Numbered from the stretch's first letter, positions 35,641 to 45,255 are shown. The stretch: 64,000 nt of DNA from Myxococcus guangdongensis (GCF_024198255.1 NZ_JAJVKW010000019.1:122017-186016), one strand, 5' to 3'. Program-made: numbers and translations. Notes: a model not told the origin generated them from the sequence alone.

Positions 35641-38600
35641 CTACCGTGCGTCCGCCTCCAGCCAGACGGCGCGGTAGGAGTCCACGGGCGTCACCGTGAC
35701 GTACCAGAGCCCCGGCGCGGGGTCGTAGACCCAGCACACGCTCGACGACATCTGAGGGACGCTGGCCTTGCAGCCGTACTCGGTGGCTGTCGGCGGGCTG
35801 CCCTTGCGCGCGGAGACCGCCATCGTCCCCCAGGTGGAGCCCGACTCGGCGATGCCCGCCTCCACGGCGAGGTGGTCCACGCCCGGAGGCACCATGACCT
35901 TGAACGTGCGAGGCACCGCCGTCGAAGCCGACAGCCCCTTCGTCCGCACACCGCTCCGCAAGAGCGGCACGTCGTCCACCTGCGACGTGTGGTGGCCGAT
36001 GAGCCACAGGTCATCCAGCGCGCTGCGCGTGGACGTCACCTTCACGAACCAGGTCCCGGCCCCGGGATTCGCCACGGAGCACCGCACCACCCCCATGGAG
36101 GACTCCACGCAGGCCGTGCTCGGGGCCGTGGGCAGCACGTCCTTCGCCACGGAGACGGACAGGTCCCCCGTGCGCGTCGCGGCGGCCGTCACGTCGAACG
36201 TCAGCAGGGACTCGCCCGCGGGCACGTCCAGCGCGAAGTACTGGTCCGTGCCCACCCGGGACACCAGGTTCATCTGGGGCACGCCATTGGTGAGCGGCGT
36301 CACCGCCGACGCATCGACATAGCCGCCCGTCAGCGCCAGCCCGTTGTAGGCCAGGGGCGCATCCGGCAGCGCCACGAACCAGGTGCCGGCCACGGGATTG
36401 GCGATGACGCACTGCTGGCCGCGGGCCGTCGTCACACTCGCGCAGTCCACCGCGCCGCCCTCGATGGGACGGCTCCCGCGCTTCACCTTCAGGCTCGGGG
36501 ACCCCCGGCCCTCCTGGGTGCCGAACCACAGCAGGCGCTGCCCCTCGGGCACCTCCAGCTTCCACATCCTGCGCGAGCGCGCCGCGCCCCGCAGCCCCGT
36601 GAGCGTCTCGTGAGACGTGAGCGAGGGCACGTCCTCGTCCGCCGCCTGGAGGTACGTCGCCGACAGCCGCGCGCGCGAGCCCGCGGTCCGCGTGTACACG
36701 CCGACGTACCAGGTGCCGGCCTGGGGATTGGCGAAGTCACACGTCTCCTCGGCCCCCGAGGCGTTGCGCGACGCGCAGTCGTACGTGGAGGTGCCAGGGA
36801 GGCCACCCCGGCGCACGTAGAGGTCCACGTCGCCGTTGTTGGGCTGCTCGCCCTTCAGGTTGACGTTCAGGTGGGCGGCGCCCGCGGGCACCTCCAACCG
36901 GAACAGCGTCATCGACTGGAGCGCCGCGGAGGGCATCGTCAGCTCCGTCATCCCATTGACCAGGTTGCGCTGGTGCTTGCTCGCCGTCGTGACGCGGAGC
37001 GCGCCGTCGATGGCGTTGATGGCCCGCAGGGTGATGTACCAGGTGCCCGCCTCGGGTGAGGTCACCTCGCAGGAGCGACTGCCCCTGCACCGCAGGTAGA
37101 AGTCCGTGGGGTACGCCTGGTGCTGCATCCAGACCTCGTTGGCGGTGTACTCGTCGTTGACACGGTCGATGACCTCGGCCAGCAGGTACGCCTGTCCCGC
37201 GGGCACCTCGACGCGGTAGGTGGCGAAGCCCTTCCTCGGGATGGACACGAGCACGGGCGTGTTCTCCGTGGCGACGCCCAGCGGCCCCACCTCCGAGTAC
37301 TTCGCCTCCAGCGTCACGTTCCATCCCGAGGGCTCGGGGAACATGGAGAAGGTCTCCACCAGCGCGAACCACGGGCCACCCTGCGGGTCGAAGAAGTCAC
37401 AGCGCTCGGAGGACGTGTTGAAGACGGCCGAGGCGCAGTGATAGTCCGTCCGCGAAGGCAGCGCGCCCTGCTTGACGTACAGGTTCGCATCCGAACGGTA
37501 CTGCCCCCCGGTGGTGAAGCTCAGCCCGTTCTGCCCCGGGGGCACGTCCAGCCGGTAGTAGTTCTTCACGCCCGGGGGCACGCCGTACTCGACCGTGTAG
37601 CTGCTGAGCACCTTGGGCGCCTTGAAGCTCGCGGTGATGCGCTTGTCGGTGAAGTCGGTCCGCCCGCGGACGCGCACGTACCAGAGGCCCGCCGCGGGGC
37701 GATCGAAGACACAGGATGCGTACTGACAGGCGACCGTGCCCGTCGGCGGCGCGCCGAACCCCGGCTCCACGTAGATGGCGTACCCATCCCCGTGGTTCCA
37801 CTCGAACTTCAGCTCGGATTGATGGGGAGGGACCTGCACGGTGAACAGGTACTCGTCGAACGGGGTGCCGCTCACCGGGGCCGAGGGCTCTCCGGGGATG
37901 AGCTCCGTCGTCGTGGTCGAGGGAACCGCCGTCGTGTAGTTGGCCACCAGCGTGTGGCCGTAGAAGGGCAGACCGCCGCTCGGGTCGACGTAGAAGTGCC
38001 ACGTGCCAGCCTGCGGATTCGGGATGACACAGCTGCCGGGCAGCGAGCTCCGGCAGGTATACGCCTGGGGCGTGGGCCTGCTGCCGAAGCGCGCGTAGAC
38101 GGAGGCCTCCCCCATGCCGGTGGTCGACCAGATGGCCAGCCGCTTCTGGCCCGCGGGGACCTCCAGCGTGAAGTAGAGCCGGTCCACGTCCTCACCGCCC
38201 ACGTCGAGCACGGGCTGCCCCGCCACCAGCGCCTGGGTGCTGATGGTGCCCTCGTACGTGGCCTTCAGGCTCAGGTACCTGAAGGTCGGGTTGCCCGGCG
38301 TCAGGCGCACGTACCAGATGCCCCCTTGCGGCGCGTCGAACGTGCAGCTGCCGTACTGGCTCGTCTGGCGGCAGTCGTAGTCGGTGCCCACCGGAGGGCT
38401 GCCGCGCTTCACCGTCATGGCGAACTCGCCCGAGAAGACGTTCGTCACCTGGAACCGGAGCGACGAGACGCTGCCGGGGACCTCGAGCTTGTAGAGGAAT
38501 GGACCGCCGGTGCTGCCCTCCAGGCCGACGACCTCCTGGCCATTGGTGAGCGGAACCGCGGGCTCGGCGCCCGACACCGTCTGGGCGAGCAGCGCGACGC

Positions 38601-39651
38601 CACTGAAGGCGGCGCTGGCGCGCACCATGACGTAGTACGTGCCCGCCGTCGGGGGGGTCATGGTGCAGGACTCCGTGTTGGTGCTGCCCCACGAGCGGCA
38701 GCCGTAGCTGGTGGTGGTGGGGATGGCACCGTGCTTCACGTAGAGGTCCGCGTCGCCCGTGCCGCCCGCGAGCGTCACGTTGAGGGCGCTCTGCCCCGCG
38801 GGGACCTCGAGCGTGTAGTAGAGCGCGGTGCCCTGGGCCGCCGAGAGCGGGCCCACGGGCTGACCGTTGACGAGCGCCGTCAACGGCGGCGTCACGGTGG
38901 CCACCACCGACACGCCGCTGAAGGCCGTGTAGCCACGCAGCATGATGTACCAGAGCCCCGCCTGGGGCGCGGTCACCTGACAGGACTCCGTGTTGCCCGT
39001 GTTGGTGGAGCGGCAGGCGTGGTTCGTGAGGTCGGGCGTGGAGCCCTGGCGCAGATAGAGGTCCGCGTCGCCGGTGCCGCCGGAGACCGCCACGTTCAGC
39101 ACCGCCTGGTTCGCGGGGACCTGGAAGGAGAACATCTTCCAGTCGCCCGTCACGCCCGAGTTGCCGACGTAGGAGACGCCGTTCGTCAGCGTCCGCACGG
39201 GGCTGGAGTTGGTGCCCAGCGGGGCGTAGCTGCCCGTGAGCGTCACGTTGGAGAAGGACGCGGTGGCGGAGAGCTGCACGTACCACGTGCCCGCCGCGGC
39301 GCGGGCGGAGACGGTGCAGGTCTCCACGCTGTCCGGGCCGGCGGAGGTGCACGCGGCGTTGGAGGTGGTGGGCTCGGCCCCGAAGGCCACCTTCATGTCC
39401 AGGTTGCCAGGGCCCCCCGAGGTGGTGAAGGTCACCGTGTTCTGGTTGGCGGGGACCGCCAGTGAGTACACGAGGGAGGCGCCCCCGGGCGCGGCGAGCG
39501 AGTTCAGCGGCGTGCCCGAGGTGAGCGCGCCGTTGACCGCCGCCTGCGTCTGACTTCCGGTGGAGGCCTCGCCCGACTCGCGGGCTCCACCACAGGCGCT
39601 CAGGAGGAGCAGGGCTCCAGCGAGCAGGAGAATGCTTCGACGATGGTTCAC
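35641..39651 (-). CDS. Giant lipoprotein made of about twelve PPC (pre-peptidase C-terminal) repeats
   Basis: 1336 residues. Lipoprotein signal ends at Cys20 (LLLLSAC). The whole mature protein is a chain of about twelve beta-sandwich PPC-like repeats of 95-110 residues. Each has a YSLAVPANQN-like strand, a Cys near the middle, and an A/P-x-AGTWYV closing motif with a second Cys (examples: RAAAGTWYVQL, PQAGLWYIML, PTAGTYYVMV, PQAGTWYVGV, PGAGTWFVKV). No protease domain is attached, although PPC domains normally tail secreted proteases. The protein may be an adhesin or spacer on the cell surface. Start GTG at 39651 is inferred from the signal peptide; it needs checking. Repeats may be prone to recombination. 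Confidence 0.78.
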   Translation of the reverse strand: MNHRRSILLLAGALLLLSACGGARESGEASTGSQTQAAVNGALTSGTPLNSLAAPGGASLVYSLAVPANQNTVTFTTSGGPGNLDMKVAFGAEPTTSNAACTSAGPDSVETCTVSARAAAGTWYVQLSATASFSNVTLTGSYAPLGTNSSPVRTLTNGVSYVGNSGVTGDWKMFSFQVPANQAVLNVAVSGGTGDADLYLRQGSTPDLTNHACRSTNTGNTESCQVTAPQAGLWYIMLRGYTAFSGVSVVATVTPPLTALVNGQPVGPLSAAQGTALYYTLEVPAGQSALNVTLAGGTGDADLYVKHGAIPTTTSYGCRSWGSTNTESCTMTPPTAGTYYVMVRASAAFSGVALLAQTVSGAEPAVPLTNGQEVVGLEGSTGGPFLYKLEVPGSVSSLRFQVTNVFSGEFAMTVKRGSPPVGTDYDCRQTSQYGSCTFDAPQGGIWYVRLTPGNPTFRYLSLKATYEGTISTQALVAGQPVLDVGGEDVDRLYFTLEVPAGQKRLAIWSTTGMGEASVYARFGSRPTPQAYTCRSSLPGSCVIPNPQAGTWHFYVDPSGGLPFYGHTLVANYTTAVPSTTTTELIPGEPSAPVSGTPFDEYLFTVQVPPHQSELKFEWNHGDGYAIYVEPGFGAPPTGTVACQYASCVFDRPAAGLWYVRVRGRTDFTDKRITASFKAPKVLSSYTVEYGVPPGVKNYYRLDVPPGQNGLSFTTGGQYRSDANLYVKQGALPSRTDYHCASAVFNTSSERCDFFDPQGGPWFALVETFSMFPEPSGWNVTLEAKYSEVGPLGVATENTPVLVSIPRKGFATYRVEVPAGQAYLLAEVIDRVNDEYTANEVWMQHQAYPTDFYLRCRGSRSCEVTSPEAGTWYITLRAINAIDGALRVTTASKHQRNLVNGMTELTMPSAALQSMTLFRLEVPAGAAHLNVNLKGEQPNNGDVDLYVRRGGLPGTSTYDCASRNASGAEETCDFANPQAGTWYVGVYTRTAGSRARLSATYLQAADEDVPSLTSHETLTGLRGAARSRRMWKLEVPEGQRLLWFGTQEGRGSPSLKVKRGSRPIEGGAVDCASVTTARGQQCVIANPVAGTWFVALPDAPLAYNGLALTGGYVDASAVTPLTNGVPQMNLVSRVGTDQYFALDVPAGESLLTFDVTAAATRTGDLSVSVAKDVLPTAPSTACVESSMGVVRCSVANPGAGTWFVKVTSTRSALDDLWLIGHHTSQVDDVPLLRSGVRTKGLSASTAVPRTFKVMVPPGVDHLAVEAGIAESGSTWGTMAVSARKGSPPTATEYGCKASVPQMSSSVCWVYDPAPGLWYVTVTPVDSYRAVWLEADAR

Positions 39652-39987
39652 GAGGACCTCGAGGGGTGTGTCGGAGCGCGGGCACACGTGTGCCCGGACC
39701 CGCGTTTCATGCAATCCAGTGGCTCTTGTTTCCGACACTCCCGAACGGTCCCGGCGGCGGAATGTCGCGCCGCGCCATGCGGATTGCGGAGCACCGTTCC
39801 GGTGCCATCCGACCTGGGACGTCCGTTCGTTCAGCGCGGGCCCTGTCCCACCGCGCACTTCCACGACGGAGGCCCGGCGGAACGGTCCGCCCCGGCAGGT
39901 CCAGCTCCGCCGCGCCAGGATGCGCGGGAGCAGGGCCGGAGGACGGGGCCACGCGCCTTCTTCAGCACGTGGCCCCGGACGACAGCA
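39652..39987. other. Spacer upstream of the PPC lipoprotein gene
   Basis: 336 bp. GAACGGTCC occurs at 39743-39751 and 39880-39888, and GAACGGT in inverse at 39793-39799. Small hairpins GCACCG-TTC-CGGTGC (39791-39805) and GCGGA-ACGG-TCCGC (39877-39890) include two of these copies. These may be regulator sites for the PPC gene. No gene is recognised. Confidence 0.4.
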
Positions 39988-40293
39988 CTACTCCGCGGAG
40001 ACCTCTTCCGCGGCGCGCTCCCAGGAGGCGTCGACGTCCTCGGAGGACATCAGCGACTCCTCCTCGTTGCCCTCGGCCGCCAGGCTCGGCGTGCACATCC
40101 CCGGCTGGTGGTACTCGGTCTCCCACCTTCCGCAGTTGATGATGCGCGTGGTCCACGGCACGGCGCACGTGGTGTCACACGCCTCGAAATCCGCGCAGAT
40201 GACATCACAGTCCGGAGGCAGCGCCAGCGCGGACAGGGGGGACAGCACCAGCGCCGTGAGCCCCGTGAGCAACGTCTTCGAGATGCGATTCAT
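39988..40293 (-). CDS. Small secreted Cys-rich protein, copy 2 of a tandem pair
   Basis: 101 residues; ATG 40293 with GGAG upstream. Sec signal MNRISKTLLTGLTALVLSPLSALA, then a Cys-rich core beginning LPPDCDVICADFEACDTTCAVPW with six Cys, and an acidic tail (EEESLMSSEDVDASWE). The copy encoded just upstream (40357-40662) shares the signal, the LPPDCDV start, Cys spacing, CA-PW, the CG-W motif and the SSED-DASWE tail. No family recognised. The pair probably arose by tandem duplication; the acidic tail could be removed after export. Confidence 0.78.
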   Translation of the reverse strand: MNRISKTLLTGLTALVLSPLSALALPPDCDVICADFEACDTTCAVPWTTRIINCGRWETEYHQPGMCTPSLAAEGNEEESLMSSEDVDASWERAAEEVSAE

Positions 40294-40356
40294 TGAGTTC
40301 TCCAGGATGAAACGTCGAATGGAACCAGTCACCACACGCCCCCGAGGGGACGGGAC

Positions 40357-40662
40357 TCACTGCTCGGCGGCGTCCGCTTCGGAGCACTCCCAGGAGGCGT
40401 CGAGCTCGTCCGCGTCCTCGGACGAGAACAGCTGCTCCTCCTCGCGGGCCTCCGCCGTCAGGCCCGGCGCGCACGCCGCGCCGGGGTCGTAGTCGGCCAC
40501 CCAGACGCCGCACGACACCACCTTCATGCTCCAGGGGATGGCGCAGACGATTCGACATGGCACATCGGACGTGCAGCGGACATCGCAGTCCGGCGGCAGC
40601 GCCAACGCCGACAGGGGAGCCAACGCCAACGCCGCGAACAACGACTTCGAGATGCTGTTCAT
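40357..40662 (-). CDS. Small secreted Cys-rich protein, copy 1 of a tandem pair
   Basis: 101 residues; ATG 40662 with GGAG upstream. Signal peptide MNSISKSLFAALALAPLSALA, core LPPDCDVRCTSDVPCRIVCAIPW, then VVSCGVWVADYDPGAACAPGLTAE and acidic tail REEEQLFSSEDADELDASWE. Six core Cys align with the downstream copy, 63 bp away; a seventh Cys is in the tail (SWECSEAD). Both are equal in length and clearly paralogous. Roles to consider are secreted toxin, inhibitor or matrix peptide. The genes read away from the beta-oxidation operon. Confidence 0.78.
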   Translation of the reverse strand: MNSISKSLFAALALAPLSALALPPDCDVRCTSDVPCRIVCAIPWSMKVVSCGVWVADYDPGAACAPGLTAEAREEEQLFSSEDADELDASWECSEADAAEQ

Positions 40663-41013
40663 GAAGTCTCCAGAACGACACATCGTGTTCGAACAGCCGT
40701 GTCACGTCACACGGCCGCGGGACTATCCTCCCCGAGCCAGGAAACATCAAAGACAGTCGTCCCGGGTCGGACACCACTCCCCAGGATGGATTCGATTCAA
40801 CGACAGACGAAGCCTCCGCTGTTTCATCCCGCCGCAAGACTTCACCCACGCGGCAGTTTCCTGCCCGGGCCCCCTGCCCCACCCGCCAAGGACAGTCGTT
40901 CCCAGATGACGCAACACGTCGTGAGTCTTTCGGAATCGGGGCGCGTGGACACTGTTGACACCCCGCCAACAAGCCTCCAATATCCCTGACATCGAAGTGA
41001 TGAGGCCCCCACC
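40663..41013. promoter_or_regulatory. Divergent spacer with a candidate promoter for the beta-oxidation operon
   Basis: 351 bp between the Cys-rich pair and the enoyl-CoA hydratase gene. TTGACA at 40955-40960 is a perfect -35 box; the best -10 candidates 17-18 bases on (CAATAT/AATATC, 40978-40984) are weak. No clear TetR palindrome was found here. Confidence 0.35.
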
Positions 41014-41856
41014 ATGAGCTACCAACACATCCGGACCTCGGTCTCGGACCGGGTTGCCACTCTCGAGCTGAACCGTCCCGAGGCGCGCAATGGCTTCACC
41101 ATCACCATGGCGGACGAGCTGGCGGACGCGCTGACCCAGGCGGACACCAACGAGGACGTGCGCGTCGTCATCCTCACGGGGGCCGGCAAGGACTTCTGTG
41201 TGGGCGCCGACCTGAGCGGCATGTCCTTCGAGGTCGCCAACGGCGGCCTGCCCGAGCCGGGGTGGGTGGAGCCCGCGACGCGGGTGACCCGCCGCCTGTT
41301 CTCCCTGCGAAAACCCGTCATCGCCGCCGTGCGGGGCGCCGCGGTGGGCGTGGGCTCGACGATGCTCCTGCCCGCGGACTTCCGGCTCGCGGCGAAGGAC
41401 AGCCGCTTCGGCTTCGTCTTCAGCCGCCGGGGCATCTACCCGGAGGGCGGCTCGAGCTGGTTCTTGCCCCGACTGGTGGGCATGGGCCGCGCGCTCGACT
41501 GGATGGTGAGCGGCCGGCTCATCCCCGCGGACGAGGCGCTCGGCGCGGGGCTGGTGCGCTCGCTGCACGAACCCGACGACGTCCTGGGCGCGGCCCAGGC
41601 GCTGGCGCGCGAGCTGGTGGACTCCACCGCGCCCGTGTCGGTGGCGGTCATCCGTCAGTCCCTCTATCAGATGAGCGCCCTGCCCTCCCCGGAGCAGGCC
41701 TTCTCCCTGGACAGCCAGCTCATCGCCAGCCTGGGACAGAACCCGGACGCCGTGGAGGGCGTGATGGCGTTCCTCCAGAAGCGGCCCCCCGCCTTCACGC
41801 GCACTGTGGAGCAAGATTTGCCGGGCTTCCTTCCGTGGCGGGAGCGCAAGTCATGA
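41014..41856 (+). CDS. Enoyl-CoA hydratase/isomerase family protein
   Basis: 280 residues, crotonase fold. LNRPEARNGFTITMADELADAL, the oxyanion-hole strand VVILTGAGKDFCVGADLSGM, and RGAAVGVGSTMLLPADFRLAAKDSRFGFVFSRRGIYPEGGSSWFLPRLVG give the core. The second catalytic Glu is in YPEGGS; the first position has Ser/Thr (GVGSTM) where hydratases often have Glu, so an isomerase or variant reaction is possible. First gene of a nine-gene operon for acyl-CoA degradation; its stop overlaps the TetR start. Confidence 0.88.
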   Translation: MSYQHIRTSVSDRVATLELNRPEARNGFTITMADELADALTQADTNEDVRVVILTGAGKDFCVGADLSGMSFEVANGGLPEPGWVEPATRVTRRLFSLRKPVIAAVRGAAVGVGSTMLLPADFRLAAKDSRFGFVFSRRGIYPEGGSSWFLPRLVGMGRALDWMVSGRLIPADEALGAGLVRSLHEPDDVLGAAQALARELVDSTAPVSVAVIRQSLYQMSALPSPEQAFSLDSQLIASLGQNPDAVEGVMAFLQKRPPAFTRTVEQDLPGFLPWRERKS

Positions 41857-42536
41857 GCCCCTCCCCCGCCCCCCGCTGGAAGCGCCTGGAGCCGGACGAG
41901 CGCCGCGAGCAGATCCTCGAGGTCGCCACGCGGCTGTTCGGTGAGCGTCCCTACGCGGATGTCTCCACCACGGACATCGCCAAGGAAGCGGGTGTCGCCC
42001 GCGGCCTGCTCAACCACTACTTCGGGCAGAAGCGCGACCTGTACCTCAAGGTCGTCAAGCGGATGCTCCTGATGCCCGGCCTGGAGGAGAAGGTCAGCAA
42101 CACGGGCACCCTGCGCGAGCGCGTGGAGCGCAGCGTCCGGTGGTACCTGGACACGGTGGCCACCCACGGCAAGACGTACGTGGCCGTCACCGCGGTGGGC
42201 GGCATCGGCGCGGACCCGGAGGTCGAGCGCATCATCTCCGCGGCGGACGACGTGGCCGCGGCGAAGACGCTCGAGTTCCTGGGCCTCAAGGTGGAGGTGG
42301 GCAGTGACGCCCGCCACCGCGCGATGATGCGCTCCTACTCCGGCATGGTGAAGGCCACCATCCGCGAGTGGATTCGCGGCGGGACGCTCACGCGCGAGGA
42401 GGCACACCTGCTGCTGAGCGAATCGCTCATCACCCTCGTCCGCGACGTCATCCCCCAACTGAAGAACATGCCGCCCCGCGCGGAGCCGGTGGCCCCTCCC
42501 GCTCCGTCCGAGGGCCCGCAAGACCCGGAGTCGTGA
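41853..42536 (+). CDS. TetR-family regulator of the beta-oxidation operon
   Basis: 227 residues, ATGA overlap with the hydratase gene. HTH: REQILEVATRLFGERPYADVSTTDIAKEAGVARGLLNHYFGQKRDLYLKVV. The C-terminal ligand domain resembles FadR/PsrA-like TetR proteins that sense acyl-CoA, and ends in a Pro-rich tail. Being inside the operon it probably controls it in response to an acyl-CoA intermediate; the target site is not evident. Confidence 0.88.
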   Translation: MSPSPAPRWKRLEPDERREQILEVATRLFGERPYADVSTTDIAKEAGVARGLLNHYFGQKRDLYLKVVKRMLLMPGLEEKVSNTGTLRERVERSVRWYLDTVATHGKTYVAVTAVGGIGADPEVERIISAADDVAAAKTLEFLGLKVEVGSDARHRAMMRSYSGMVKATIREWIRGGTLTREEAHLLLSESLITLVRDVIPQLKNMPPRAEPVAPPAPSEGPQDPES

Positions 42537-43363
42537 TGAGCTCGAAGCCCCTGTCGGGACGCACGCTGTTGATGTCGGGAGGAAGCCGCGGAATCGGCCT
42601 GGCGATCGGCGTCGCCGCGGGGAGGCTGGGCGCCAACGTGGTGCTCCTGGCGAAGACAGACACGCCCGACCCCAGGCTTCCGGGCACCGTCCACACGGCC
42701 GCGGCGGACATCGAGGCCGCCGGAGGCCAGGCGCTCGCGGTGGTGGGCGACGTGCGCGAGGAAGCGGACGTCCAGCGCGCCGTGGACCAGGCCGTCCAGC
42801 GCTTTGGCGGCATCGACTTCTGCGTGAACAACGCCAGCGCGCTGGCGCCGCTGAAGACAGACGAGCTGCCCCTCAAGCGCTTCGACCTGATGCAGCAGAT
42901 TCAGGTGCGCGGCACCTTCCTGCTCACGCGCGCCGCGCTGCCCCACCTCAAGCGCTCCCCGCACGCGCACATCCTGTCGCTGTCGCCGCCCATCAACCTG
43001 GCGCCGCACTGGCTGGGCAAGCACCCGGCGTACACGATGGCCAAGTACGGGATGACGCTGCTGACGCTGGGCTGGGCCGCGGAGTTCGCCGAGGCGGGCA
43101 TCGCCGCCAACGCGCTGTGGCCGCGCACGCTCATCGCCACCGCGGCGGTGAAGAACCTGCTGGGCGGGGATGACTCCATGCAGCGCGCGCGCACGCCGGA
43201 CATCATGGCGGACGCGGCGGTGGCCCTCCTTCAACGCCCACCCCGCGACTGCACCGGCCACACCTTCATCGACGAGGATGTGCTGCGCGCCGAGGGCATC
43301 ACCGACTTCAGCCGCTACGGGGGCGGCGACGACGTCATCCTCGACCTGTACGTCGACCCCTGA
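42536..43363 (+). CDS. SDR oxidoreductase (hydroxysteroid dehydrogenase-like 2 type)
   Basis: 275 residues. The cofactor loop GGSRGIGLAIG, downstream GDVREEADVQRAV, NNASALAPL and catalytic YTMAKYGM (Tyr-x3-Lys) are classical short-chain dehydrogenase motifs, with LSPPINLAPHWLGKHPAYTM resembling HSDL2-like SDRs. It probably oxidises a hydroxy-acyl or related alcohol in the pathway. Starts at ATG 42536 with a 1-bp overlap of the TetR stop. Confidence 0.87.
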   Translation: MSSKPLSGRTLLMSGGSRGIGLAIGVAAGRLGANVVLLAKTDTPDPRLPGTVHTAAADIEAAGGQALAVVGDVREEADVQRAVDQAVQRFGGIDFCVNNASALAPLKTDELPLKRFDLMQQIQVRGTFLLTRAALPHLKRSPHAHILSLSPPINLAPHWLGKHPAYTMAKYGMTLLTLGWAAEFAEAGIAANALWPRTLIATAAVKNLLGGDDSMQRARTPDIMADAAVALLQRPPRDCTGHTFIDEDVLRAEGITDFSRYGGGDDVILDLYVDP

Positions 43364-43405
43364 GGAGCACCGCAGTCGCCGCAAAACCAGACGCAGGAGG
43401 AGTCC

Positions 43406-45244
43406 ATGGGTACGTCGCTCGCAGACCTGGAGGCGCAGTGCCAATCCCTGGCGAACAAGCTCACCCTGCCGCTCTTGCTCAAGCGCAACGCGGACGAGCT
43501 CGCGGACGAGCCGGCGCTCACCGCCGGTGACACCACGCTCACCTGGGCGCAGATTCGCGCCCGCACCGCGTCGCTGTGCCGGGGCCTGGGCGCGCTCGGA
43601 CTCCAGCGCGGCGAGCGGATGATGATCATGATGTCGAGCCGGCCCGAGCACTGGCTCATCGACTACGCCGCGGCCCACCTGGGCGCCATCCCCTGTACCG
43701 CCTACCAAACGCTGAGCACGGAGCAAGTAGGCTACGTCGCCCAGCACAGCGCGGCCACGGTGGTGGTGCTCGAGGGCGCCGAGGAGGTGGCCCGCTGGCG
43801 CCCCATCCTCAAGTCGCTCTTCTCCCTCAAGCGCATCGTCGTCATCGACGCGGCGGCCGTCCCCGCGGGCGACCCGCTCTATGTCTCCTTCAAGCAGCTG
43901 GAGGCGGACGGCGCCGCGCTGCATGAGCAGGCGCCGCAAGTCTTCGAGGACACCTGGAAGCCCATCCGTCCCGAGGACCCCATCGCGATGATGTACACCT
44001 CCGGGACCACCGGAGATCCGAAGGGCGTGGTGCTCAGCCACCGCAACGCCTTCTACGAGGCCATCTGCGTGGACGCGGTGGTGCCCACGCCCATGCGCGC
44101 CCCGTCCATCGCCTACCTGCCGCTGGCGCACATCGCCGAGCGCGAGCTGGGCCTGTACCGGATGCTCTTCAAGGCGCTGCACGTGCACGTCTGCTCGGAC
44201 CCGGCGGGCGTGGTGCCGCTGATGGCCAAGGTCCGGCCGCCCGCCTTCTTCGGCGTGCCCCGCGTCTGGGAGAAGCTGGCCGCGGGCCTGCGCGCGAAGC
44301 TGGGCACGCTGGAGGCGCCCCGCCGCGACGCCATCATGGGCGCGCACGCGCTCGCGCTGGAGGCCTTCCGCCTGGAGGGCTCCGGCCAGAAGGTGTCCGA
44401 GGAGCTGGCCGCCAAGGTCGCGGTGGCGGAGGAGAAGGTGCTCAAGCCCCTGCGCTCGACGCTGGGCCTGGACGCGCTCCAGTGGGCCAGCAGCGGCTCC
44501 GCGCCCATCCCCGTGGAGGTGCTGGAGTACCTGGGCGGCTTCGGCATCCGCGTGCTCGAGGTGTGGGGCATGAGCGAGACGACGGGCTGCGCCACCATCA
44601 ACCTGCCCACGGACTTCCGCGTGGGCTCGGTGGGCCGCCCCGTCCCCGGGCTCGAGCTGAAGCTCGCCTCCGACGGCGAGATCTTCGTGCGCGGCCCCGT
44701 GCTGTTCATGGGCTACCTGTCCGGAGACGGGCGCATCGTCAGCGCCACGGACGAGGACGGGTGGCTTGCCACCGGTGACATCGGCACCATCGACGCCGAG
44801 GGCTACCTCACCATCACGGACCGCAAGAAGGAGCTCATCATCACCTCGAGCGGGAAGAACATCGCCCCGTCCCGCGTCGAGGGCTTCCTGCGCGCCCACC
44901 CGCTCGTGGGACAGGCGCTCGCGATTGGCGATGGCTGGCCGTATCTCACCGCGCTCATCTGCCTGGACGCGGAGGTCGCGCCCGTGTGGGCCAAGGCCCG
45001 GGGCCTGCCGCCCATGTCCGTGGCGGAGCTGACGCGAGATCCCGCCATCCGCTCGGAGCTGGAGGCGCTGGTGGCCTCCGTCAACCAGCGGCTGTCGCGC
45101 GCCGAGCAGCTCAAGCGCTTCGAGGTCGTCGACGAGACGTGGTCCCCCGCGACGGGCGAGCTCACCCCCACGCTCAAGCTCAAGCGCCGCGTCATCCTCC
45201 AGCAGTACGCCGAGCGCATCGCCACCTTCTACGAGAACGCCTGA
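43406..45244 (+). CDS. Long-chain acyl-CoA synthetase (AMP-forming)
   Basis: 612 residues; AGGAGG before ATG. Adenylation motif MYTSGTTGDPKGVVLSHRN, YLPLAHIAERELGLYRMLFK, WGMSETTGCATINLPTDFRVGSVGRPVPG, GWLATGDIG and DRKKELIITSSGKNIAPSRVE are the ANL-enzyme signature (FAA1-like). It activates a free fatty or branched acid to its CoA thioester, feeding the acyl-CoA dehydrogenases encoded next. Confidence 0.93.
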   Translation: MGTSLADLEAQCQSLANKLTLPLLLKRNADELADEPALTAGDTTLTWAQIRARTASLCRGLGALGLQRGERMMIMMSSRPEHWLIDYAAAHLGAIPCTAYQTLSTEQVGYVAQHSAATVVVLEGAEEVARWRPILKSLFSLKRIVVIDAAAVPAGDPLYVSFKQLEADGAALHEQAPQVFEDTWKPIRPEDPIAMMYTSGTTGDPKGVVLSHRNAFYEAICVDAVVPTPMRAPSIAYLPLAHIAERELGLYRMLFKALHVHVCSDPAGVVPLMAKVRPPAFFGVPRVWEKLAAGLRAKLGTLEAPRRDAIMGAHALALEAFRLEGSGQKVSEELAAKVAVAEEKVLKPLRSTLGLDALQWASSGSAPIPVEVLEYLGGFGIRVLEVWGMSETTGCATINLPTDFRVGSVGRPVPGLELKLASDGEIFVRGPVLFMGYLSGDGRIVSATDEDGWLATGDIGTIDAEGYLTITDRKKELIITSSGKNIAPSRVEGFLRAHPLVGQALAIGDGWPYLTALICLDAEVAPVWAKARGLPPMSVAELTRDPAIRSELEALVASVNQRLSRAEQLKRFEVVDETWSPATGELTPTLKLKRRVILQQYAERIATFYENA

Positions 45245-45255
45245 GCCCCGCCGCC

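Noticed and set aside
37120..39465. Plus-strand frame of 781 codons opposite the PPC lipoprotein gene
   Set aside because: Shadow of the repeat gene; Arg/Val/Gly-rich without recognisable fold.
42335..44899. Minus-strand frame of 854 codons across the SDR and ligase genes
   Set aside because: Antisense shadow crossing several well-supported genes.
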